NCBI RefSeq assembly: GCF_001701025.1
Contig: NZ_CP016793.1
Coordinates: 9,362,001-9,426,000, forward strand
DNA length: 64,000 nt
Source of the DNA: Lentzea guizhouensis
Lineage (GTDB): Bacteria; Actinomycetota; Actinomycetes; Mycobacteriales; Pseudonocardiaceae
Direction of reading: 5' to 3'
Positions 50,513 to 61,192 of this stretch are shown here, piece after piece. The position numbers and the translations under genes are program-made. Position 1 is the first letter of the stretch; every line of letters begins with the position of its first letter. The notes under the pieces are model-generated. The model worked only from the letters and a program-made list of their open reading frames with translations, was not told where the DNA came from and did not search any database.

Positions 50513-53500
50513 ATGTCGAACGAAGCGAAGCTGCGCGAGTACCTGAAGAAGGCGATCGCCGACACCCGGCAGGCCCAGCGCGAGCTGCAGGAGGTCCAGG
50601 AGGCGGCGACCGAGCCGATCGCGGTGATCGGCATGGCCTGCCGCTACCCCGGTGACGTGCGGTCGCCGGAGGACCTGTGGCGCCTGGTCTCCACGGGTTC
50701 GGACGGCACGTCGGAGTTCCCGGCCAACCGCGGCTGGGACGTCGCCGGCATCTACGACCCGGATCCGGAGCAGTTCGGCAAGACCTACGTGCGGCGCGGC
50801 GGTTTCCTGCACGACGCCGACGAGTTCGACCCGGACTTCTTCGGCATCTCGCCGCGCGAGGCCACCGCCATGGACCCGCAGCACCGCCTGCTGCTGGAGA
50901 CCGCGTGGGAGACGTTGGAGGACGCGGGTATCGCGCCTTCTTCGTTGCACGGCAGCAAAACCGGTGTCTACACGGGCATCATGCACCACGACTACTCCTC
51001 GCGGGTGACCGAGGTGCCTCCGTCTCTGGAGGGTTTGCTCGGTCCGGGCAACGCCGGTTCCATCGCGTCCGGGCGCATCTCCTACACGCTGGGTTTGGAA
51101 GGTCCCGCGGTCACGGTCGACACGGCGTGCTCGTCGTCGTTGGTGACCACGCATCTGGCCGTGCAGGCGCTTCGCGGTGGTGAGGTGTCATTGGCGTTCG
51201 CGGGCGGTGCGACGGTCATGTCGACGCCTGAGGTTTTCGTCGAGTTCAGCAGCGGCCTGTCGGACGGCGTGCAAGGCGTTCTCCGGTGACGCTGACGGCA
51301 CCGTGTGGAGCGAGGGCGTCGGGCTGCTGCTGTTGGAACGTCTTTCGGACGCGGTGCGCAACGGTCGCACGATCCACGCGGTCATTCGCGGCTCGGCGGT
51401 GAACCAGGACGGCGCGTCGAACGGCATCACCGCGCCGAACGGTCCTTCGCAGGAACGGGTGATCGCCGCCGCGCTGGCGAACGCGCGGCTGTCGGTGTCC
51501 GATGTGGACGTTGTCGAGGCGCACGGCACCGGCACGACGCTGGGCGACCCGATCGAGGCGCAGGCGCTGCTGGCGACGTACGGGCAGGGGCGGTCCGCCG
51601 ACCGGCCGCTGTGGCTGGGGTCGCTGAAGTCGAACTTCGGGCACACGCAGGCGGCGGCCGGGGTCGGCGGCGTGATCAAGATGATCATGGCGATGCGGCA
51701 CGGGTGATGCCGCGACGCACGTGTCTCCGACGCACGGACTGGTCGGCCGGGCGGTGCGGTGTTTGTGGCGCGGCCGTGGGGTGGCGAGCGGGCGCGGCGG
51801 GCCGGGGTGTCGTCGTTCGGGATTTCGGGGACGAACGCGCACTTGATCTTGGAGGAGGCGCCGGGCGCGCCGGAATTGTCAGGGGTGCCTGAGACGATTG
51901 GAGTGGGGGGTGGATCCCTCCAGGGGGCCGTCGAATCGGGATCGATTCCGAAGGGCGGGGCGGGCACGGCGGGCGAGCCAGGTCGGGCGGGCAAGCCAGG
52001 TCGGGCAGACGAGCCAGGTCGGGCGGTCCAGGCGAGCCGGGCAGACCAGGCGGGTCAGGCAGGCCGGGCGGGTCAGGCAGACCAGGCTGGCGTGGCGGGA
52101 CGGGTGTCGTTCCTGGTGTCGGCGAAGACCCCGGAGGCGTTGCGAGCGCAGGTCGACCGGCTCCGCGAGCACTTGGCCGAGCACCCCGAACTCGATCCCC
52201 AGGACGTTGCGCACACCCTCGCTCGACGTACTCAGTTCGAGCACCGGGCCGTCCTGCGCGGCGACCAGGAGCTGATCTCCGGCAAGACGAGCAACGGCGA
52301 GCTGGCGTTCCTGTTCACCGGACAAGGCAGCCAGCGCGCGGGCATGGGCAAAAAGCTCTACAACGCCTACCCGGTGTTCGAAGAAGCCCTCGACGCAGCC
52401 CTGGAAGCACTCGACATCAAGCAGGAGTTCTTCGAAGGCGACCTCGACCAGACCAGGCTCACCCAACCCGCCCTGTTCGCACTGGAAACCGCCCTCTACC
52501 GCCTCTTCGAACACTGGGGCGTCACACCGGACCACCTCATCGGCCACAGCATCGGCGAGATCACCGCAGCACACGTCGCCGGCATCCTCAGCCTCCAAGA
52601 CGCGGCCAAGCTCGTCACCGCCCGCGCCACCCTCATGGACGCACTCCCCCGCCAAGGCGCCATGATCGCCATCCAGGCCACCGAGGACGAGGTCCGGAAG
52701 GCGCTCCACCCCGGCGTCGGCATCGCGGCGGTCAACTCCCCCACCTCCGTCGTCATCTCCGGCGACGAGCAGGCCGCCGACGCCGTGGCCGCCGGGTTCG
52801 CGAAGACCAAGAAGCTGACCGTCAGCCACGCGTTCCACAGCCACCACATGGAGCCGATGCTCGACGAGTTCCGCGAAACAGCTACCCAGCTCACCTACCA
52901 CGAGCCGCGGATCGACATCGTCTCCACCGTCACCACCGACCACCCCATGACCGATCCCGAGTACTGGGTCACGCAGGTGCGCGAAGCGGTGCACTTCCAC
53001 CGGGCGGTCACCCGGCTGCAGAACACCACCACGTTCATCGAGCTCGGCCCCGACGGCATCCTCACCGCGCAGGCGCAGGAAGCCACCAAGGGCGTGTTCG
53101 CCACGGCCCTGCGCAAGGGACGGGACGAGGTCACGACCGTCCTGACGGCGTTGGGAGCCGCGTACGTCCACGGCCGGGTTCCCCAGCTCCCCCAGGGCAA
53201 GCACGTCGACCTGCCCAAGTACGCCTTCCAGCGCAGCCGGTTCTGGATGGAGGCGACCGCGGCCAAGAACGCCGCCGCGCTGGGGCAGACGCCGGTCGAC
53301 CACCCGTTGCTGGGCAGCCTGGTGCGCACGGCCGACGGCGACACGAGTCTGCTGACCGGGCGGATTTCGCGCACATCGCACCCGTGGCTGGCCGAGCACG
53401 TCGTCATGGGCACGGTGCTGGTGCCGGGCACGGCGATGGTCGAGCTGGCGATCCACGCCGGCGACCACGCGGGGTTCGACACGGTTGAGGAGCTGCTCAT

Positions 53501-56500
53501 CGAGGCGCCGCTCGTCCTCAACGACGAGTCCGTGCAGTTGCAGGTCGCGGTGAACGGTCAGAACGTCACGATCCACTCGCGCACCGACGGCGAGTGGGTG
53601 TTGCACGCCAGCGGGACGCTCACCAATGCGGAGGCCGGCACCGGGACGATCGAGTGGCCGCCGCGGGCGGAGCGGGTTGCGACGCACGACCTGTACGAGG
53701 TGCTGGCGGAGGCGGGGTTCGGGTACGGGCCGACGTTCCAGGGGCTCAAGCAGGCGTGGAAGGACGAGAGCAGCTACTACGTCGAGGTTGCGCTGCCGGA
53801 ACAGGACAAGGGCTTCGGGATTCATCCGGCGTTGCTGGACGCGTCGGTGCACGCCTACGCGCGGGACCAGTTCGCGGGTGGCACGGTCGGGTTGCCGTTC
53901 TCGTGGAACAACGTTCGCCTGCACGCCGAAGGTGCCACGGCGCTGCGGGTTCGCCTCACGCCCAATGACGGCGGGGTGGCGCTGGAGGGGTTCGACCACG
54001 AAGGCCGGCCGGTGATCACGGTCGGGCAGCTCGCGACTCGGCCCGTCAGCGCGGAGCAGCTCAGTGCCAAGGGACCGGAGCCGTTGTTCGTGCCGGGGTG
54101 GGTGGCGGTGGAGTTGCCGCAGGACGCGCCCCACATCGCGTACGACGTGCTGGAGGTGCCGGGAGATGGTGAGCTCCACGAGGTCGCGGAGCAGGTGCTC
54201 GGCAAGCTCCAGGAGTGGTTGAAGACCGACACGGACAGCGTTCTGGTCGTCCACACGCGGAACGCCGTCGACACCGGCACGCCTGATCTCGCGGCAGCTG
54301 CGGTGTGGGGCATGGTGAGGTCGGCGCAGAGCGAGAACCCCGGTCGTGTGCTGCTGCTGGACGGCGAGCTGGACGACGCCGTGGTGAGCGGGGCGGTCGC
54401 CGCCGACGAGCCGCAGGTGGTGCACCGGGCGGGTGAGGTCAGGGCGGCGCGGTTGCAGCGGCCCAACCCGGACGCGTTGCTGCAGATCCCGGACGGGCTG
54501 TGGCAGCTCACGTCGACGGGGGTCGGCACGCTGGAGAACCTGGCGGTCGTCGAGGACGAGCGCGTCACCGAGCCGTTGCGAGCCAACCAGGTCCGGGTCG
54601 AGGTGCGGGCGACGGGCGTGAACTTCCGCGACGTGCTGATCGCGCTCGGCATGTACCCGGAGTATCCGGCGCCGCCGTTGGGCGGGGAGTTCGCGGGTGT
54701 GGTCGTCGAGGTCGGTGCCGACGTCACGGCGGTGCGGCCCGGTGATCGGGTGTTCGGGCTCGCGGACGGGACGTTCTCGCGGCAGACCGTCGCGGATCAC
54801 CGTGCGGTGCACGCGATTCCGCGCGGGTGGACGTACGCGCAGGCCGCGACGACGCCGGTGGTGTTCATGACGGCGTTGCTGGGGTTGAAGAACATCGCGC
54901 ACCTCGCCGCGGGCGAGAAGGTGCTGGTCCACGCGGGCACGGGCGGGGTGGGCACGGCGGCCGTCCAGATCGCGCGGCACCTAGGGGCCGAGGTGTTCGC
55001 GACGGCCAGTCCGCCGAAGTGGGACGTGTTGCGGTCGTTCGGGCTGGACGACGAGCACATCGCCAACTCGCGCACGCTGGAGTTCGAGCAGCAGCTGATG
55101 GAGCGGACCGGCGGGCGTGGTGTGGACGTCGTGCTGGACTCGCTGGCGGGTGAGTTCGTGGACGCGTCGCTGCGGTTGTTGCCGCGGGGCGGGCGGTTCC
55201 TGGAGATGGGCAAGACCGACATCCGCGACGCCGCCGAGGTCGCGGAGCGGCATCCTGGTGTCGAGTACACGGCGTACGACCTGCACGCGACGGACCTGGC
55301 GGTCATCCGCGAGCTGCTGGCGGAGCTGTTCGAGCTGTTCGAGCGGGGCGTGCTCAAGCCGGTGCCGGTGCGGTCGTGGCCGCTGGCGCAGGCGCCTGGC
55401 GTGTTCCGGTACATGGGGCAGGCCAAGCACACCGGCAAGATCGCGCTCACGGTCGACCGGCCGCTCGACCCCGAGGGCACGGTGCTGATCACCGGCGGGA
55501 CGGGCACGCTCGGCGCGATCCTGTCGCGGCATCTTGTTGCCCGGCGCGGTGTTCGCCGGTTGGTGCTGACGAGCCGGCGCGGGCACGCGCCGGAGTTGGA
55601 GGCCGAGCTGCGCGCGCTCGGCGTTGAGGTGACGGTTGCGGCGTGTGACACGAGTGATCGTGTGGCGTTGCAGGAGTTGTTGGACGGCATCGAGAACCTG
55701 ACCGGTGTGGTGCACGCGGCGGGTGTGCTGGACGACAGCCTGATCACGAACATGACGGCGGAGCAGCTGCACACCGTGCTGCGCAACAAGGCTGACGCGG
55801 CGTGGTTGTTGCACGAGCTGACGCGTGACCGTGATCTGGCGGCGTTCGTGTTGTATTCGTCGATGGCAGGCACGTTGGGCAATCCTGGGCAGGCGAACTA
55901 CGCCGCCGCCAACGCCTACCTCGACGCGCTTGCGCACTACAGGCGTGAGCTGGGCCTGCCGGCCGTGTCGATGGCGTGGGGTTTGTGGGCGGACGCAAGC
56001 ACGATGAGCGCGCACCTGACCGAGGCAGATCACGCACGCATGGCGCGGGACGGCTTCCCCGCGATCACCGCCGAGCAGGGCAACGCGATCTTCGACGGCG
56101 CGCTCGGGCTCGGGCACCCGGCGGTGCTGACCGTGCCGATCAACCTGAACGCGGTGCGCGGCAACCCGCTGCCGATGCTGCGCGGGCTGGTTCGCGCGCC
56201 GGTCCGGCGGTCCGCGTCGGCGCAGGCCGGTGACTCGAACGCGCTGGCGGCCGCGCTGGCCGGACGGGACGAGGCGGGCCAGCAGGAGTTGGTGCTGGGG
56301 CTGGTGCGGGAGCACGCCGCGTACACGCTCGGGCACGCGAGCGGTGAGTCGATCGATCCGGAGCGGCCGTTCAAGGACCTCGGGGTCGACTCGCTCACGG
56401 CCGTGGAGCTGCGGAACCGGCTCGGCACGGCGACGGGGCTGCGGTTGCCGTCGACGATCATCTTCGACCACCCGAACGTGGCGGCGCTGGCGGGTTATCT

Positions 56501-59500
56501 GCGGTCGAAGCTGACCGGGCAGGTGAAGACCGCGTCGGCTGCCGCGCGCGTCGCGGTGGTGGACGACGACCCGATCGCCATCGTGAGCATGGCGTGCCGG
56601 CTGCCGGGGGAGGTTCGTTCGCCGGAGGACCTGTGGGCGCTCGTGGCGGGTGAACGTGACGCGATCACGGGCTTTCCCACGAACCGCGGCTGGGACCTCG
56701 ACGGGTTGTACGACCCCGCGCGGGAGCGGCCGGGCACGACGTACATCCGGGCGGGCGGGTTCCTGCACGACGTGGACCGGTTCGACAACGAGTTCTTCGG
56801 CATCTCGCCGCGTGAGGCGCTCGCGATGGACCCGCAGCAGCGCGTGCTGCTGGAGACGACGTGGGAGCTGTTCGAGAACGCCGGCATCGACCCGAAGTCG
56901 TTGCGCGGCAGCGACACGGGTGTCTACGTGGGCATGCTCGACTCGAACTACGGTGACGACGCCGGTGTCGCCGCCCAGGTCGAGGGTCATCTGATGATGG
57001 GCGTGTCGAACAGCGTGGCCGCGGGGCGCGTCTCCTACACGCTGGGCCTGGAGGGCCCGGCGATGACGATCGACACGTCGTGCTCGTCGTCGCTGGTGAC
57101 GATGCACGTGGCGGCGAAGGCGCTGCGCTCGGGTGAGTGTTCGCTGGCGCTGGCCGGTGGTGTCACGGTGATCGCGAAGCCGGGGATCTTCACCGAGTTC
57201 AGCCGGCAGGGCGGGCTCGCGCGGGACGGCCGGGTGAAGTCGTTCGCCGCGGACGCCGACGGGACCAGCTTCTCCGAGGGCATCGGGCTGGTGCTGCTGG
57301 AGCGGTTGTCGGACGCGCGGCGCAACGGGCACGTGGTGCACGCGCTGCTGCGGGGGTCGGCGATCAACCAGGACGGCGCGTCGAACGGGCTGTCCGCGCC
57401 CAACGGGCTGGCGCAGGAGCGGGTGATCACTTCGGCGTTGGCGTCGGCGGGGCTGTCGTCTTCGGACGTGGAGCTGGTGGAGGCGCACGGCACGGGCACG
57501 GTGCTGGGTGATCCGATCGAGGCTTCGGCGTTGCTGGCGACCTACGGGCAGGGCCGGACCTCGCCCGTGTGGCTGGGGTCGCTGAAGTCGAACATCGGGC
57601 ACACGCAGGCCGCGGCCGGGGTCGCGGGCGTGATCAAGGTCGTCATGGCGATGAAGAACGCCGTGATGCCGCGGAGTGTGAACGTGTCGGAGCTGACGCC
57701 GCACGTGGACTGGGCGGCGGGCGATGTCGCGCTGCTGACGGCGGCGCGGGAGTGGCCGGCCGAGGGGGGCCCTCGGCGTGGGGCGGTGTCGTCGTTCGGG
57801 ATTTCGGGGACGAACGCGCACGTGATCATCGAGGAGGCGGACGGGCAGGAATTGTCAGACCTGTCTGAGACGATTGGGATGGGGGGTGGATCCCCCCAGG
57901 GGGCCGTCGAGTCGGGATCGATTCCGAGGGACGGGGCGGCAGGGCTGGGGCCGGCGGCGAGCGGTGCGGTGGCCGGCGAGACCGCGGCGAGCGGTGCGGC
58001 GGGCAGTGTGCCGTTCCTCGTGTCGGCGAAGACGCCGGGAGCGTTGCGCGGGCAGGTTGAGCGGCTCAAGCGGTACGTGGGCGAGCAACCGGAACTGGAC
58101 CCCCGGGACGTGGCGCACACGCTGGCCCGACGCGCCCGGTTCGAACACCGGGCCGTCCTGCGCGGCGATCAGGAACTGATCTCCGGCAAGACGAGCAACG
58201 GCGAGCTGGCGTTCCTTTTCACCGGACAGGGCAGCCAGCGCGCGGGCATGGGCAAAGAGCTCTACAACGCCTACCCGGTGTTCAAAGAAGCCCTCGACGC
58301 AACCCTGGAAGCACTCGACATCAAGCAGGAGTTCTTCGACGGCGCCTCGACCAGACCAGGCTCACCCAACCCGCCCTCTTCGCCCTCGAAACCGCCCTCT
58401 ACCGGCTCTTCGAACACTGGGGCGTCACACCGGACCACCTCATCGGCCACAGCATCGGCGAAATCACCGCCGCCCACGTCGCCGGCATCCTCACCCTCCA
58501 CGACGCGGCCAAGCTCGTCACCGCACGCGCCACCCTCATGGACGCCCTCCCCCGCCAAGGCGCCATGTGGGCCATCGAAGCCACGGAAGACGAGCTCGAC
58601 GGCGTCAACATCGCCGCCGTCAACGGCCCGCGCGCCGTCGTCATCTCCGGCGATGAGGACGTCACCGCTGCGACGGCCGAGAGGTTCCGCGCGGACGGCC
58701 GGCGGGTCAAGAAGCTGACGGTCAGCCACGCGTTCCACAGCCACCACATGGAGCCGATGCTCGACGAGTTCCGCAAAACGGCCACCCAGCTCACCTACAA
58801 GGATCCACAGATCGACATCGTCTCCACCGTCACCACCGACCACCCCATGACCGACCCCGAGTACTGGGTGGTCCAGGTGCGCGAGGCGGTCAACTTCCAC
58901 CGGGCGATCACCCGGCTGGACAACACCACCACGTTCATCGAGCTCGGTCCGGACGCGGTGCTCACCGCGCAGGCCCAAGAGGCGAAGGAAGGTGTGTTCG
59001 CGGCGGCGTTGCGCAAGGGCCAGGACGAGGTCACAAGCGTGCTGACCGCGCTCGGGGCGGCGTTCGTGCACGGGCGGGACCCGAGCGTTGCCGAGGGGCG
59101 GTTGGTGGCGCTGCCGAACTACGCGTTCCAGCGGGAGTCGTACTGGCTGGAGAAGGGCACGGCGACCGTCGACGCCGCCGGGCTGGGGCTCACGCCGAGC
59201 GAGCACCCGTTGCTGGGTGGGCAGATCCAGCAGGCCGGTGGGGACGTGGTGCTGTTCACCGGGCGGTTCGCGGTGGAGCACGGGGCGGCGGCGTTGCTGG
59301 ACCTCGCCCTGCACGCGGCGGGTGGTGCGCTGGCCGAGCTGACCGTGGAGATGCCGTTGCCGCCGGGTGAAGTGCGGCAGGTGCAGGTGGCGGTCAGCGG
59401 TGACGACGTGACGATCCACAGCCGTGCGGAGGACACGCCGTGGCAGCGCAATGCCGTTGGCACGGTGGGCACGCGAACGGAAGTGGTGTTCCCCGAACAA

Positions 59501-61166
59501 CAGTACGACGTTGAGGCGACGGTCGAAGCGCACGAGTACGGCGTGCATCCGGAGCTGGTCAACGCGGTGCTGCAGCAGGGCGGGGCGGCCGTCGAGCCGG
59601 TCGCGTGGCGGAATGTGCAGCTGCACCAAGCGAAAGCGACGACGCTTCGGGCGAAACGCGATGGTGCGGCGTTGGTGGCCATCGACGCGAACGGTGAGCT
59701 GGTGCTGACGGCCGAGCAAGTCACCACGCGGACCGTCAGTGCGGCGCGGAACGCGGTGTTCGAGTTGACGTGGGTGCCGGCGAACGGCGCGGGGCTCAGC
59801 GGGTACGACGTGCTGGAGGTGCCTCGGCTCGGGGACCTGGACGACGTGCTGGCGCTGGCGTTGCACGGGGTTCAGCAGGAGCGCGAGAACGTTCTGGTGG
59901 TCCACACCCACAACGCGGTCCGCACCGACGATCCGGACCCGGCCGCGGCCGCGGTGTGGGGGCTGGTCAGGACCGCGCAGCTCGAGCAGCCGGACAGGTT
60001 CGTGCTGGTGGACGGGGACGTGGTGCCGGAGGCGTTGCCCGCTGACGAGCCGCAGCTGGTCGTGCGCGGGCACGAGTTCCTGGTGCCGAGGCTGGCTCGG
60101 GTGACGAGCACCGTTCCCGCGCCGCGGTGGCACGGCACGGTGCTCGTCACGGGAGACACGCCGGCGGACCTCGTCGATGTCGACGTCGTGCGCACCGGCA
60201 GCACGAGCCGCGACGAGATCAAGGCCTTGCTCGACGCGCACGACGTGACGGCGGTCGTGCACACGCCGCCGGCTGTCGAGAAGGAGCTGGTCGCGAGGCT
60301 TCAGGTTGAGCAACTGACGCGGGCGGTGCGGGGTGCGGCGGATGTTGCGTGGCACCTGCACCGGATGACCGAGCACCGGGAGCTGACGGCGTTCGTGCTC
60401 GGGTCGTCGGTCAACGGGGTCATCCCCGCGACCGGGCGCGGTGCCGAGGCCGCGGCCGCCGCCTACCTCGACGCGATGGCGCAGCACCGGCACGCGAAGG
60501 GCTGCGGGGCCGTTCGCGTGGAGGGCCGGACCGCGACTCTTCGACGCCGCGCAGACCGGCAAGCGGCGGTGTCGAGCGCTCGACCCGGCGGCGATCCGGG
60601 CGGCGGGCGAGGTGCCGGTCGTGCTGCGCGGGCTCGTGCGGCCGCAGGTGCAACGGGAGCAGAGCGTTGCCGAACGGCTGGCGGGACTGGACGAGGCGGC
60701 GCAGGTCGCGGTCGTGCTGGACGTGCTGCGGGAGCACATCGCGGCGGTGCTCGGGCACGCGGACCCGCGGGCGATCGATCCGGAGCACCCGTTCCAGGAG
60801 CTCGGGTTCGAGTCGATGACGGCGGTCGAGCTGCGCAACCGGTTGACGACGGCGTTCGGGATGAAGCTGCCGACGACGCTCGTGTTCGACCACCCGACGC
60901 CGGCGGCGCTGGCGAAGCTGTTGCGCGAGCGGCTGAACCCGGAGACGCAGGCGCACGAGGTGGTGCAGTCCGATCTGGACCAGCTGGAGCTGAGCCTGGT
61001 CGCGGCGGCGGCGTCGCCACACCGCGGTGCCATCACGAACCGGCTGCGGGCGATCCTCGCGAAGTGGAGCGAGGAGGAGTCCGAAGAGGACACGTCCTTC
61101 GCGGAGGCGTCGGCCGAGGACATCTTCGACTTCATCGACAACCAGCTCGGCCGCGCGACCAACTGA
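50513..61166 (+). CDS. Type I modular polyketide synthase 3 (modules 5-6)
   Basis: About 3,550 residues if repaired. It starts with the docking helix [20 protein letters not shown] and ends with [16 protein letters not shown]. The frame is broken at about 51250-51290 and 51700-51785 (both in KS5), 58340 (AT6; GGCGCCTCG lacks an A compared with its sister copy) and about 60520-60590 (after KR6). The losses are one to a few bases each, and conserved PKS sequence continues on both sides of every break. I therefore read them as sequence errors, with least certainty for KS5 where many fall together. The longest uninterrupted stretch is 51.8-58.3 kb. Confidence 0.88.
51871..51950 (+). repeat. KS-AT linker element, copy 5 (module 5)
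   Basis: The most diverged clean copy, translated [20 protein letters not shown]. One C of the right hairpin arm is T (GGATCCCTCCA). The 3' part TCGGGATCGATTCCGA is intact. Confidence 0.85.
51963..52095 (+). repeat. Low-complexity tandem coding repeat in module 5 KS-AT linker
   Basis: Degenerate units of roughly 15-18 bp built on GAGCCAGGTCGGGCG and CAGGCGGGTCAGGC, encoding runs such as [18 protein letters not shown] and [16 protein letters not shown]. It directly follows linker element copy 5 and lengthens this linker by about 45 residues relative to other modules. Confidence 0.8.
56560..60930 (+). other. PKS module 6: KS-AT(malonyl)-DH(relic)-KR(relic)-ACP
   Basis: KS has DTSCSSSL (Cys codon 57081) and AT has GHSIGE and HAFH (58727-58738). 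The DH region (about 59200-59740) keeps the opening HPLLGG but lacks the whole HxxxGxxxxP segment, and the second acid is Asn ([10 protein letters not shown]), so it cannot dehydrate. The KR region (about 60120-60500) reads [10 protein letters not shown] instead of the glycine loop, and [13 protein letters not shown] where the Tyr should be, so it is inactive. The ACP has GFESM, Glu before the Ser (codon 60813). The expected output is an unreduced ketone. Confidence 0.85.
57847..57927 (+). repeat. KS-AT linker element, copy 6 (module 6)
   Basis: Translated [20 protein letters not shown], with hairpin TGGGGGG-TGGAT-CCCCCCA and a 3' TCGGGATCGATTCCGA. It sits directly after the KS end motif ([14 protein letters not shown]). 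Confidence 0.85.
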
Positions 61167-61192
61167 CGGCCCACGGAAGGAACTTGATCACA

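Larger units (their letters stand above)
50610..56515 (+). other. PKS module 5: KS-AT(malonyl)-DH-ER-KR-ACP
   Basis: This is the only fully reducing module seen. KS Cys codon is 51128 (upstream of the frame breaks). AT has GHSIGE and HAFH (52827-52838). DH has [12 protein letters not shown] (His 53397). ER runs about 54500-55440 with [17 protein letters not shown] and the NADPH loop [17 protein letters not shown] has [11 protein letters not shown] and [13 protein letters not shown] has GVDSL (Ser codon 56391). The expected output is a saturated two-carbon unit. Confidence 0.86.

Noticed and set aside
50610..51860. KS5 as a true pseudogene domain
   Set aside because: All KS motifs including the catalytic Cys are present across frames and the downstream 6.5 kb is intact, so sequence error is the simpler explanation; kept as a flagged uncertainty.
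51963..52095. Possible CRISPR-like repeat array
   Set aside because: Units are short, degenerate, without unique spacers, and translated in frame within a PKS linker; no cas genes are present.
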